Source: Pohlia nutans
Taxonomy: Eukaryota > Streptophyta > Bryopsida > Bryales > Mniaceae
Reading direction: 5' to 3'
Assembly: GCA_022496805.1 (NCBI GenBank)
Contig: CM040101.1
Span: 8,372,501-8,436,500 of the forward strand
Length of the DNA stretch: 64,000 nucleotides
A program made the translations under genes and the position numbers. Below the pieces are notes generated by a model. That model had not been told where the DNA came from. It saw nothing but the letters and a program-made list of their open reading frames with translations, and did not search any database. Position 1 is the first letter of the stretch. Each line of letters starts with the position of its first letter. Below are positions 23,501-34,600 of this stretch, piece after piece.

Positions 23501-26500
23501 TCAGGCTTGGATGCCAATCATAGATCGAGATCATCGAGATGACCTAGATTGGCATTACTCTGTTGATAGCATCATCTTGGAGGTCAATGGAAATATACCC
23601 ACTATGCTCACCGCTCTCCACGAAGTCAATTGGTACGATTTTTTGACTCAAATATTTATATCGTCCTGTTGTATTTTATCCGCTCAAACCAATACATATT
23701 CTAATGTAATTGTCTCTGCAGGAGAAACGAGAAGTCCCATGTCACTTCGAACCTTGTACACCGACTCTATCGAGTTCGTAACATTGGTTTCCAACCTCTC
23801 TCCTATTTCCAGTCTTTGGTGTCACTAGAGGAGCTTCGACTGTCTGAGATAAAGCAGAAAGGTGCTAAAACTAATACCTGGTTCACACTGACCGTTGACT
23901 CTCTCAGTGCTCTTCTCAATCAGGTATACCACTCTATCTACAATACAACTTTTTTTTCCTGATTCGGTTTCAATTTCTTGGTTAATCTCTAGGAATTTTG
24001 TTGTATTTTAAATGCAGCAAGAGATTGGAGAAGTTGCTGCTGTTACTCAAAGGAAGTTCTATGAGAAATATCCAACCCAGAAGATTGGACCGCCAAGAGA
24101 CTTGATGAGCTTGTGAACAAGGTTGTGAAGAAAACCAAGGTTCACTATAAGAGCGAGTTGAAGAAGATGCTTCATGTTGCTGATCCAGTCAACACTTCAT
24201 CCTTCCTTGATGAAGTGAAATCTCACTATGAATGTCACGATGAAGAACCAAAGATGAAACTTGAGAAGCTGTAGATGCTTGGCACATGCGCTATGGATCC
24301 TTCAATGAAGGTTCTCTGGCTTGAACATTGAAATCAACCTCCAGTTCTTCGAGTTCAACTCAGATTTCCCAAACCTGAATTTAGTGATGACAGCTTCTTA
24401 GTCTGGCTTCATAAAACTACTTGGTGGTCTCAGGTACGTACCTTAATTTCTCTGCAATCTAATTTGATACAATGCTTGTAGAATTGTGTATTGAATAACT
24501 TATCACACATTGTTATCATTTCATTCCGTCCTTCTCACAGTCTAGTTATCTCTTCTGCAGATGACCATCAAAGCAGGGATCATTTTTTGAGGGCATTCTT
24601 TGTGATCAAAAGGCCACCATCAATTACCACCCAGATGGTGGAGATCCAATTCCCACTATCTTTGATTACATTGAGCAGGTACGAGTTTCCCTCTGGGACA
24701 CTGCCTTTTACAGAGAATTTGATGTTGATAAGGGCATCAACAAGAACTATCAAATTGACAAGCAATACCTTTTCAAGCCCGCTTTGCACTGTGTTTTATA
24801 TCGATATTTCAAGTACGTTTTATTTCCGACAAAGGCCATTTCTAGATCTCCTCTTTTCTTTGTAAATTACCTTGAGCAGGACAGCGAGGACTTCACGCTC
24901 ACTGAAGGGATCATGAAAGTTTGGGATAATGTGCACTGGGACCGCTGTGGGTGGTATCTCAATCGCCCACTTAACAAACCTCATTCCTTTGACATTGCTC
25001 TGTAAGACTCTTTGGAACCTAGTTTGATTGGAACAGGTACACAGAAGGAGACAACAATGTCTGACAAAGAAGTCGCTTCTATGCAAAAGGCAACCACAAC
25101 ATCCAAACATGGTTCCAAGCACAAGGCGGATGCTGTTGAGGCTACTGCAGCACCGGCTGCTGTTCCAGTCACTTTACAGGTGGCTAAAACCGCTGCACCC
25201 CAATCTGCAATGATTCGACCTCCAATTTCAGAGACCCCGGCTTCGTCATCTTTGGAGCCGACCGCAAAGCGTGTGAAGTTGTCCACTTCAGCCACCTCCA
25301 CTCTGGCTGTTTTCATTTCTCCCCCGAAACGAGGTCCCATGATGAGCAAGCCTGGTATAATCTCTTCAAATCATACTTCTTTTGATCTTCTTGTCAACGA
25401 CTCCTTTGTTCAAATGGCAGATGAGAAGAAGAAGACTGGTAAATTTTGTTCTCAATACGATGAGATTGTTTAGTTTCTTTCCAAGGTGACTACTTCTTAC
25501 ATTTTTCTTGTTTTATTGAGTTTTCTTGAGGTTCTTGTTCATCCCCTATTCTGTCACTGTCTAATATTTGATCATTTTCATTCTCACGCAAGTTGGTGCA
25601 TCTAGGCAATACTACTTTGATGGTAAGCTTCTACAGAAACCAGGGATTGATTTGCTTATTGCAAAGTACCCAGACGGGCTCAGGGTCCCTGGTGTTTCTA
25701 ACCCTCCTTCTCAAATTCCACATTGGAATAAGTATGTTGATAATTTTCTCAAGATAATTATGGGATTTGCATGTGCCTATCTTCACGACGATGGTTCATT
25801 TCTACTTTTCTATCCAGATAGTCCCATTGTGAGGAAAGAAGTGATGTTGTACTTCAAAAATTACAAGGTGAAGATTGTGGATGAATGGACTATAATCAAC
25901 TACCTTCATCTTGCAAACCCTCTCCATCCCACCAAAAATGTAAGTTTCTCCAACTTTCTTGGTTTCCTCTATTTCCTTCTACTTTTGCACTTGTATTTGT
26001 ATTTGAGCTACGGCATATTAATATTACATATTCTTTGTAGACATTGAAGTTCAAAGCAGTTCTTATGGTCCGTGATGTCCCATCTACTGCGACCAGGCAA
26101 CCACCTCCGCTCACCATTGCGAAAGACTCATCGGTTCCTCAGGTAGACTTTGCTTGTGATGACGTCCTTTTTAACTCTGTTACATCAGAGTCACAGCTAT
26201 TGCGGAAGGACAATGGCAGACCATGGCGTGGTGCTAAAGAGAAGTCTGAAGTTCTCATGAAGCTTTTTGTGCACGGATTGACTCCAAAGGATGGTATCGT
26301 GGAGGACCTCACTGCTTCCACATGTATTTCTCATCATTATTTTTTGGATTGCACAATTTCATTTTATTCTGAAACTTAATTTGATAATCTTTTCCTCCTC
26401 TATTGTGAAGGTGCTTCTATCCGTGCAGCCAGGGCTTGCAATCGTCACATTGTAGCTCTTGAAAGTGATTCAAAGCTATTTAATGAGGTCTTGAAACCGC

Positions 26501-26941
26501 TTGCAGCTCCCCAAATTCGTACAGCTCCACCTCTCACCACTCCAATCTAGCTCAATGATGACGATGACGACACACTTCCCGAAGAGCCCCTTGACGCTAT
26601 ATGTGAGTAAGTTTTATTGCTAAAGTAATGCAAATTGCAATTATAAGTTATTATTTCTAAATCCGCATGATGTTTTCTAATATTTGATGTTTTCTAAATT
26701 GCAGTTTGAGAAGTCCATCTCCAAAAATGCCGCGCCATTTGATTCGTGAACGGGCGTTTCAGACTTCGCTCACTCCTGACAAGGATTGCCAATCTACGCC
26801 AAAGCATTGGCAACAGCCTTTGCCAATGCTAGCTCGGGTAGTTCCTCTAACTCTTCCACACCGCAACGACTGTTTGATCCACGTGTGCTCTCATACTTCG
26901 ATGTGAGTGCTCTAGAATCTGATGGAGAATCAATTCAGTAG
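20534..26941 (+). pseudogene. ParB-like (DGNHR) plus DNA-methyltransferase-like gene, multi-exon, decayed
   Basis: Exon 1 (to 20741), exon 2 (22903-22959) and exon 3 (from 23048) join in frame at GT-AG sites: ...NLQQ/DHSQIDADG...EDDIE/GDFVDLG. Exon 3 leads to a ParB/Srx-type signature VWDGNHRVQAW (about 23475). A middle region follows (23720-25000) with no recognised domain, then a Lys/Ser/Pro-rich linker. The C-terminus (25600-26530) resembles N4/N6 DNA methyltransferases: a FAC-x-Y-L-H-D-D-G-S-F-L-L strand, K-S-E-V-L-M near 26240, and a motif-I-like DGIVEDLTAST continuing as ASIRAARACNRHIVALESD after an intron. No canonical DPPY was found. One frameshift near 23310, a stop near 23371 and others show decay. 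It lies divergently beside the MULE-like gene, so it is probably an accessory gene of the same transposon. Confidence 0.6.
20940..22800. repeat. Intronic ~120-bp tandem array with palindromic AGCCGGTACCGGCT boxes
   Basis: About 16 head-to-tail units of roughly 120 bp (gtagaaccagagcttgtgtc, then aaaagggctggtaggaccc, palindrome, ctgacccctggc, t-rich spacer). The palindrome is perfect in at least four units (near 21265, 21505, 21618, 22367), and about six more differ by one or two bases. The last three or four units have lost it. The whole array lies inside intron 1 of the ParB/methyltransferase gene, between splice sites 20742 and 22902. It is a different sequence from the satellite at 1-29790. 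Confidence 0.9.
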
Positions 26942-27662
26942 ACCTTATTCCTTTAGGAGTGCACAACTCTTAAACCTTGGATTTTGACCCGCTTATCTTA
27001 AAGCTTACATAATGTTCAAGATAATATACCTATTTGTGATATGGTTTTCAATGCTTTGAATGTTTTGAATGTTTTAGGAGGCTTTCATTGATTTTAATAC
27101 ATTTAATGGTTTGAATGCTTTGTGTCTTTAAGAAACCTTTGAAAGTTTATAATGATTTTGAATGCTTTGGTTGTTTTTAATACTTCGAATGTTTTGAATG
27201 TTCTTGAATGCTGTGAATGTCTAAACTGTTCTTGAATGCTTTGAATGTATTGAATGTTTTGAATGCTTTGATGATATTCAATGAGTTGAACGGTTTGGAG
27301 ACTTTGTGACTTTTGAATGTTTTGGATGATTTAAATGTTTTGACTGTTTTGAATGTGTAGCCTCAGATTAAGGCTTCAATGTTTTGAATGTTTTGAATGC
27401 CATATATTTTTGTTGAATGGGATGAATTATTCAAATGCTTTGAATTTTTTCATTGTTTTGAAGCTTTTGAATTCTCTAAACTACGCCCAAACAGGTCCTT
27501 CAAGGCGCGACAATAGGTCCTTTTATTAAACGCCTTAACTTCAAATTTTAATTTATTACACGCTAAAACCGCGGTAATAGGAGGTGCTTCATAAAAAAAT
27601 ACGCGGAATTTTTTTCCAAAATCTCTACTCACCGCTCACTGCTCACATAATAGCATTTCCCA
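26942..27662. repeat. gaatgttttgaatgctttgaatg minisatellite and right flank of nested segment
   Basis: 27040-27460 is a degenerate tandem repeat of 9-10 bp words (tttgaatgt/tttgaatgc). 27470-27660 is unique AT-rich sequence reaching the damaged start of the 3' LTR. It holds a word (rc cctattaccgcgg) like those left of the transposase gene. No genes. Confidence 0.7.
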
Positions 27663-27874
27663 TATTGAAATTATCTAGTATAGAGTAGTACAATGATTAA
27701 ATAGAAAGCTGCGACTCTTAGTATACTGAGAATTGTGACTCTAGAGTAAATAATCAGAAGAGAGGCTTTATATATATATATATATATAAGAGTGTGTATA
27801 AAACACTTTTATTCATAATATATATCCATGATACAATTGATAGTAAATTTCCTTTTCCTCTCTCAATTCTAACA
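27663..27874 (+). repeat. 3' LTR of decayed Copia (5'-truncated)
   Basis: Aligns to the 5' LTR 8203-8489 from atattgaaattat to the shared end tctcaattctaaca, with a shorter (AT)n run and a missing block near tagagagactctt. The first ~8 bp of the LTR are replaced by unrelated sequence. The satellite resumes at 27875. Confidence 0.85.
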
Positions 27875-28334
27875 ATCCCACCCATCATATCACTTACCAC
27901 CTACCTCAACATTCCTCCCTTCGTTCTACAAAGCTTCCGCCAACATGACTAGATTGTTCTCTGTTATGTACTGGGTTGGATAACCAGTTAGATATTCATC
28001 CCACCCATCACATCACTCACCATCCACTTGTCATCATTCTTGCCTTCATTCCACAAGGCTTCTCTCACTATACCTAGACTATTTTCTCTTCCTTACTGGG
28101 TCTCACAACCACTTATATATTCATCCCACCCATCGCATCACTCGCCATCCACCTCAACATTTTTGCCTTCAATCCACAAAGCTTCCACCAACATGACTAG
28201 AGTGTTCTCTGTTCCTTACTAGGTTGGGCAACCAATAAGATATTCATCCCACTCATCAAATCACTCACCATTCATCTTAAACATTCTTGTGTTTATTCCA
28301 CGAAGTTTCTGCTAACATGACTAAACTATTCTCT
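27875..28334. repeat. ~120-bp satellite, fourth block
   Basis: About four units between the Copia and the foldback MITE. Confidence 0.9.
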
Positions 28335-28666
28335 CACTATAACAAAACATGGTAAAAAAAAACCGCACTCAAAATTGACTGCGGTTCTTTTTGCCACGTT
28401 TTTGTGCATACGCGTGTAGTGGGCTGTTAGCTTCTTTTGCAATTTCTGACTACAATTTTCAAAAATTTGGAGCGTGTAATATACCGTTGGAAAGGTATTG
28501 AAAATATTTTTCAAATGGTATATTACACGTTCCAAAGTTCCAAAAATTGCAGTGGGAAATTGCAAAAAACAGTGGCTGCGCGAGTAGTGGGCCTGCACAA
28601 AAACGTGGCAAAAAGAACCGCAGTCAATTTTGAGTGCGGTTTTTTTTACCATGTTTTGTTATAGTG
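28335..28666. mobile_element. CACTA-type foldback MITE
   Basis: 332 bp. Starts CACTATAACAAAACATGG and ends CCATGTTTTGTTATAGTG, with TSD TCT (28332-28334, 28667-28669). The inverted repeat is nearly perfect for about 73 bp, including aaccgcactcaaaattgac, and continues imperfectly to the centre, so a transcript would fold into one long hairpin. No coding capacity. A 3-bp TSD plus CACTA ends indicate mobilisation by a CACTA transposase. Confidence 0.9.
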
Positions 28667-29790
28667 TCTTTTTCTTACGAGGTTGGGCAATCAATTCTAT
28701 ATTCATCCCACCCATGGCATCACTCGCCATCTACCTCAAAATTCATGTCATCATTCCACAAAGCTTTCACCAACATGTCTACTATGTTCTTTGTTCCTTA
28801 CAAGCTTAGGAACCAATCATATATTCATTCCACCCATCCCAGCACTCGGCATCTACCTCAACATTCATGCCCTCATTCCACAAAGCTTCCATCAACATGA
28901 CTAGAATGTTATCTCTTCCTTACTAGATTGGACAACCAATTATATATGCATCCCACTCATCACATCACTCCCCAACCACCTCAAACATTCTTGCCATTAT
29001 GCTACAAAGCTTCTACTAGACTAGACTGTTCTTTCTTCGTTATTGCGTTGTGCAACCATTTATATATTCATCCCACTCATGACATCACTCGCTATCCACT
29101 TCAACATTCATGCACACATTCCACAAAGCTTTCATCAACATGACTCGACTGTCCTCTCTCTTCCTTACTGGCTTGAACAACCAGTTAGATATTCATCCCA
29201 CCTATCACATCACTCACTATCCACCGCAACATTCATGCCCTCATTCCATAAAGCTTCTGCCAATATGACTAGATTGTTCTCTCTTCCTTATTAGGCTGAA
29301 CAACCAGTTACATATTCATCCCACCCATCACATCACTCACTATCCACCGCAACATTCATGCCCTCATTCCACAAAGTTTCCACCAACATGACTAAAATGT
29401 TCTTTTTTCCATACTGGGTTGGGCAACCATTTAAATATTCATCCCACCCATCACATCACTCGCCATCTACCTCAACATTCATGCCTTCATTCCATAAGGC
29501 TTTTGCCATTATGATTACAATGTTCTATGTTCCTTACTAGGTTGAGCAACCAGTTAGATATTCATCCCACCCATCACATCACTCGCCATTCACCTCAACA
29601 TTCATGTCTTCATTCGACAAAGCTTCCGCCGACATTACTAGACTATTCTCTCTTGCTTATTGGGCTATGCAATTAGTTATATTTTCATTCCACCTATCAC
29701 ATCACTTACCATCCACCTGTCATCATTTATGCCTTCATTATACAATGTTTTCGTTAGCATGACTAGATTGTTCTCTCTTCTTTTGATTTG
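28667..29790. repeat. ~120-bp satellite, last block
   Basis: About nine units, with ttcatcccacccatcacatc recurring every 120-122 bp (29316, 29438, 29558). The array ends near 29790. Some units keep an open frame across unit boundaries because 120 is a multiple of three, but tag stops recur at the tactgggttggg position. Confidence 0.9.
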
Positions 29791-29983
29791 TTCTCCCTCT
29801 TCCCTATTGTAGACGCCATTGTCAATAGAGGAGGCTGTCAATGCAAAATCCAAAGTTTCTCAAAGAGTTGTGTTTGTCCCACCATCATGTACCATTGGCA
29901 TGTACCATTACCCCGCAAAGGCCACGGAGCCGCTATGCTCTTACCTTATAGCCGTCGTTGTAACACAGTGGTGATGCTCTTAT

Positions 29984-30811
29984 CCCTTTTACCACCCACC
30001 CATGTTTTGGAGAAACCTCATATATCTAGTGTTTTTTCTTTTAAAACTCTCTCTATTGAAATTAGGGATATTATTAATAGTATTCAACCGTATAAATAAA
30101 AACATAGTTTGATCAAACAAGTGTCGGTTAAACTTTGGTAAGATTGGACCGTTGGATTAGAAGATCTTAGTATGTCTTTGAACCGTATAATACACACTCA
30201 AAAACAAGATCTTGGAGGGTGTGTGATTTCAAAGTTAAATAGAATTTGGGTAATTTTTCAAATATGAAAGTGAAGCGGTTCAACAATGACCTATGTCAAC
30301 ACCTCCCTATTGCAATCTTTTCATGTCAAGAACGGACTCACTCATAATTATTGTGAAATTCATAAGTGAAAGTGCCTTATCCATATACTGTTTAGTACAA
30401 ACTTTATACGTATAAATATGAAAGGAGTTGCCACATTGATCAAGATCAAAATACGTACAGTAATGGAACATGAACAAGAGAACATGATCCAAAAAATAAA
30501 AGAAGATAAAAAATTTAAGACGATAAAAGCTTTCCAAACACAAGAAATACTGCATAGCACATGTGTTGTAGTTGGAAGTATTTGCTGTATTTTGAGATAT
30601 TTGCAATATTTTGGTGTTTTGTAGATAGGTGTTTTGATAGCTTCACAACTCCAAATTTTAATTTTAATTTTTGTAGTTTGTGTGTGAGACGAAGCTCCAC
30701 ATCTGAACTTCATACATTGATGCTTGGTTTGGAGTAGATCTTATGGTAGGTTGCAAAAACATGCCTCAGTTACCACAATGTGGTTGCATGGGCTGTAAAG
30801 GGTGTAAAGGG
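29984..30811. mobile_element. TTAA-type element, diverged copy of 59436-60237
   Basis: The right end reads gtaaaggg followed by TTAA (30812-30815). The left end is a damaged TTAT followed by CCCTTT. The interior matches the element at 59436-60237 over most of its length, e.g. taccgttggattgga against gaccgttggattaga and gtatgtctttgaaccgtata. Non-coding. Confidence 0.75.
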
Positions 30812-31347
30812 TTAAAGAATGATCTCCCAATTGGCTCAAGAAATAATATGAAAATGAGGAGACCGGACTGTTGATTCTCTTTCTCTCTCAAATTGGGGAA
30901 CAGGAAAAAAAACACAAAAGGCTGAGGGAGAAACGGTGACCGCACGATGAGACACACGAATGGATCTAAGCCGTTGGGGGCTGGCAGGCGTAACTTGGTC
31001 GCGAGGGAGGAGGAAGAGAGGTCGCCATTGCACTTCGCCAATGCTGCCCCGAGGCACTTCGCTATCGTTTTTGCCATCGCGAGGAAGACGAGGGCGATGG
31101 CGGCCATGCACGAGCCCCAGCAGGAGTAGGTAGGCAGCCATGAATATGCCATCAGCTTCTTCCCGGAGAGGCTTTGTGTGGCGGGCTCATTGCAGCACCT
31201 GTAGTAGTATGTAGATGCGTAGGGTTGGAGAGAAGAACAAATGCTTCTCTTCCTCCGTCTCCTGCTACTACTGCACTCTGCTACTGCTTTTGGCGAATCA
31301 CTACACGGACCATATGAAGTAGCTGCAAGGGCCAAGGGGAGCCGCAT
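30766..31347 (-). CDS. Hypothetical open frame divergent from left B56 gene
   Basis: 193 codons starting MRLPLALAATSYG. It has an Arg/Ser cluster (SSSRRRRKRS) and one hydrophobic stretch (MAAIALVFLAMAKTIAKC) that could be a membrane segment. No family recognised. It reads into the TTAA element at its 3' end, so the true gene, if any, must end or splice earlier. It lies upstream of and divergent from the left PP2A subunit, so part may simply be 5' regulatory DNA. Confidence 0.2.
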   Translation of the reverse strand: MRLPLALAATSYGPCSDSPKAVAECSSSRRRRKRSICSSLQPYASTYYYRCCNEPATQSLSGKKLMAYSWLPTYSCWGSCMAAIALVFLAMAKTIAKCLGAALAKCNGDLSSSSLATKLRLPAPNGLDPFVCLIVRSPFLPQPFVFFFLFPNLREKENQQSGLLIFILFLEPIGRSFFNPLHPLQPMQPHCGN

Positions 31348-31667
31348 CCGGTGTCGCTTGAGGAGCCTTGAGCTTGTTGGCTGAATTTCGGAGCGCTAAC
31401 TACGGTGAGCTATTGACTCTGTCTAGGGTTTCGCTTTTGGATCGGTCCTTCGCGTCGTCGTGCAGAAGCGTTCGCCAGAGCAGATGGAATGAGGAAACAC
31501 CCCATTGAAGCCCCAAAACGTAGGGTTCCAGTGTGATTAGGTCTAAAATTGGAATCTTTGCGGAGCAGGAGAGCGTGATGGCAGAGCGCGAGGTGCGGCG
31601 TCGCAGCGCACTGGCCGAGGATCGTTCGTGAGGTTTATCACTTCTGCAATAGCTTGACCCCCGGGAT

Positions 31668-34600
31668 GTGCTTGGAGGCCGTGGACACAACGTTGATTCG
31701 GTACAGTTCACTCGCAGGTTTAAACGCCATTCCGAAAGCATGAGTAAAAGAATGTAAGTGAGACGTGAAGTTGCACGTTGTTTTGGACATCGTTGACATT
31801 CCGTCAGCGCAGAATTGGGAGCATTGGCAAATGCTGAGATTGTCGCGAGGGCGGCATCGCAAGAGAGTGCGGTTTTAGGGTTGGGCAGCGAGGATCGAAA
31901 ATGGTTTTCAAGCTGAAGCACGTGATGCAGCGCGGGAAGAAGGGGAAGGGCGATGAGAAAACGGACGCGGCTCCGGTGCCGAGTGCGTCGTCCTCCGGGC
32001 CTGGTCCCGGGGGCGCAGGGCAGGGCAAGGGCGCCGGGAACAATGGCGTGGGAGCGCGCGGGGCAGGAGCGGCAGCTGCCGGAGCCCCTGCGCCGAAGGT
32101 GGCGGGCGCGCCCGGCGTCGGGGCCCCGGCGGGGCGAGCCGGAGCACCGGCGGGCAAGATGCCGAACGGGAGCTTCGAGGCCCTGCCGTCGTTCCGCGAC
32201 GTGCCGACGTCGGACCGGCAGAGCCTGTTCGCGCGGAAGCTGGCGCTGTGCTGCTACACGTTCGACTTCACGGATCCGTCGAAGAACGTGAAGGAGAAGG
32301 AGATCAAGCGGCAGACGCTGCTGGAGCTGGTGGACTACGTGACGTCGGGGTCGGGCAAGTTCACGGAGGCGGTGTTCGAGGACATCACGAAGATGCTGGC
32401 GGCCAACCTGTTCCGGACGCTGCCACCGTCGTCGCACGAGAACACGGGGTCGGAGAATTTCGACCCGGAGGAGGAGGAGCCGACGATGGAGCCGGCGTGG
32501 CCGCACCTGCAGATCGTGTACGAGTTTCTGCTGCGCTACGTGGTGTCCAGCGAGACGGACGCCAAGCTGGCGAAGCGGTACATCGACCACTCGTTCGTGC
32601 TGCGGCTGCTGGAGCTGTTCGACAGCGAGGACCCGCGGGAGCGGGAGTATCTGAAGACAATCCTGCACCGGATCTACGGGAAGTTCATGGTGCACCGGCC
32701 GTTCATTCGGAAGGCAATCAACAACATCTTCTACCGGTTCATCTTTGAGACGGAGAAGCACAACGGCGTGGCGGAGCTGCTGGAGATCCTGGGGAGCATC
32801 ATCAACGGGTTTGCGCTGCCGCTGAAGGAGGAGCACAAGATGTTTCTGGTGCGGGCGCTGATCCCGCTGCACAAGCCCAAGTGTGTGTCGATGTACCACC
32901 AGCAGCTGTCGTACTGCATCATTCAGTTCGTGGAGAAGGACTTCAAGCTGGCGGACGTGGTGATCCGCGGGCTGCTGCGGTACTGGCCGGTGACCAACAG
33001 CCAGAAGGAGGTGCTGTTTCTGGGGGAGCTGGAGGAGGTGCTGGAGGCGACGCAGAGTGCGGAGTTCCAGCGGTGCATGGTGCCGCTGTTTCGGCAGATT
33101 GGGCGGTGTCTGAACAGCTCGCATTTCCAGGTGCGTGCATGAGTGCGTGAGTGGGGGCCAGCCAGCGATGGGGCATTGTGAATTGTGAGGGGGAGGTGGG
33201 TAATTGGAATGCTGTGTGCAGCGTTGGTTGTGATTTTGTGGAGGTTAGGGTTCAGCGAGAGATTCGAGGCTGTGGTGTTTGGTTGGTAGTCGGTTGAGGT
33301 AGGTGTTGATTTGGCGTGACGGAGGGTTCGAGTTTAGGTAGTAGGTGCATTGCATGGTCTTGTTGAATGGAGCGTTGGAGTGCATCTTAAATTGCGAAGC
33401 TCTTGTGCGTAGTGGTTGTGTTGGAGGTTGCAGTGTGAGTCGTAGGATGCGTTTGTGAGTTCTGATTGGCTTAAAAATTGCGTCACACAAAATGGGATGG
33501 TCGGCGGCGGGGCATTTTGTATTGACGACCGCGGAAGACCGCGGAAGATGCAACGGAGACTTACGAGAGCATTATGGGGTAGTTATGGTGATGTTTAGAT
33601 TGGGCTTGACCGGAGTGATGCGTTGGAGCAGTTTTGGTGTGGTCGGTATTGGACAGACGGAATTGGTATGGCATGGCAACGTAGGGTTGCCGCGGAAAGC
33701 TGGAGAGTGGTGTGGTTTTTGGACAGCGTTGGCCTGAAGTGGGGAGTCGCCCTGACGAGACGTTTTGTTGGGTGTTGTGATCCCCAGGTTGCAGAGCGGG
33801 CGCTGTTCCTGTGGAACAACGACCACATCGTGAGTCTGGTGGCCCAGAATCGGCAGGTTGTGCTACCTATCATTTTCCCCGCGTTAGAGAGGAATACGCG
33901 GAGCCACTGGAATCAGGCCGTTCATGGGCTGACGCTGAATGTGCGCAAAATGTTCCTGGAGATGGACCAGGAGCTATTCCAAGAATGCCAGCGCAAGTAT
34001 CAGGAAGATGAAGCAAAGGCGAAAGGGGTGGAAGAGATGCGGGAATTGACGTGGAAACGGCTGGAGGCTGCTGGGAATCAGCGGAGGAATTCGAGTATGA
34101 GCAACAGCCTGGTGTCGGCGGATGGTGTGATGGGCACAAGCACGGTCCCGAACAAGATAGCAGGGAGCGGGGCCCCAGCACCGGGGCAGAGCGCAGTGTT
34201 CGAGAAATAGTTGGATTGCCTGTTCTCTCTAGCGTGAGATGTAAGATTGTCAAGAGCGAGAGACAGGTTGAGATTGGCCTTGAGCTTCTCTGCATTTCCT
34301 GTCTGCTACTCCTTTCGGAGGGGTAGTCTGCCTCCCAATTCATCCAGACGAGGGTGTTCCCTTGGTTCCAGTTGCAAATGAGTACAAGTGCCAGGGTCGC
34401 GGCGGATCACGAATCATGCCCACGCATTGGTAATGTCGGATGTGGGACTGGGCAAGGATGGGGAGGCTGAGGGGGTCAAAGCAGGAGCAGAGAACGTCTG
34501 TGCTAGGAGACCTGCAGATTGAGTATGCGGTAATATCCAAGTTGTATCTTTTCTTCTTCTTCCAACATTTTTACTTTTGGTTTTCTGCTGGGGTTCTGTG

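Larger units (their letters stand above)
8203..27874 (+). mobile_element. Decayed Ty1/Copia element (plus strand) carrying large nested insertions
   Basis: The 5' LTR is 8203-8489. The related 3' LTR ends at 27874. The satellite is continuous across the whole interval, with TSD ATCCT on the left and ATCCC on the right. Everything between therefore entered as one Copia that was later expanded by insertions at 12052-13349 and roughly 15.7-27.6 kb. The pol frames are riddled with stops and frameshifts, and the LTRs differ by many substitutions and indels, so it is much older than the Copia at 3073-8086. Confidence 0.8.

Noticed and set aside
28634..29540. Open frames reading Y-S-S-H-P-S-H-H-S-P-S-T-S-T repeatedly
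   Set aside because: The 120-bp satellite is a multiple of three, so frames persist. Units carry recurrent TAG stops at the same position, and neighbours are transposons.
31400..33124. Very long antisense open frame (574 codons) over the left B56 gene, and its 492-codon mirror at 39463-40941
   Set aside because: It is the shadow of GC-rich B56 codons. The two differ only where the arms end, the composition is Arg/Leu/His-heavy, and no domain is visible.
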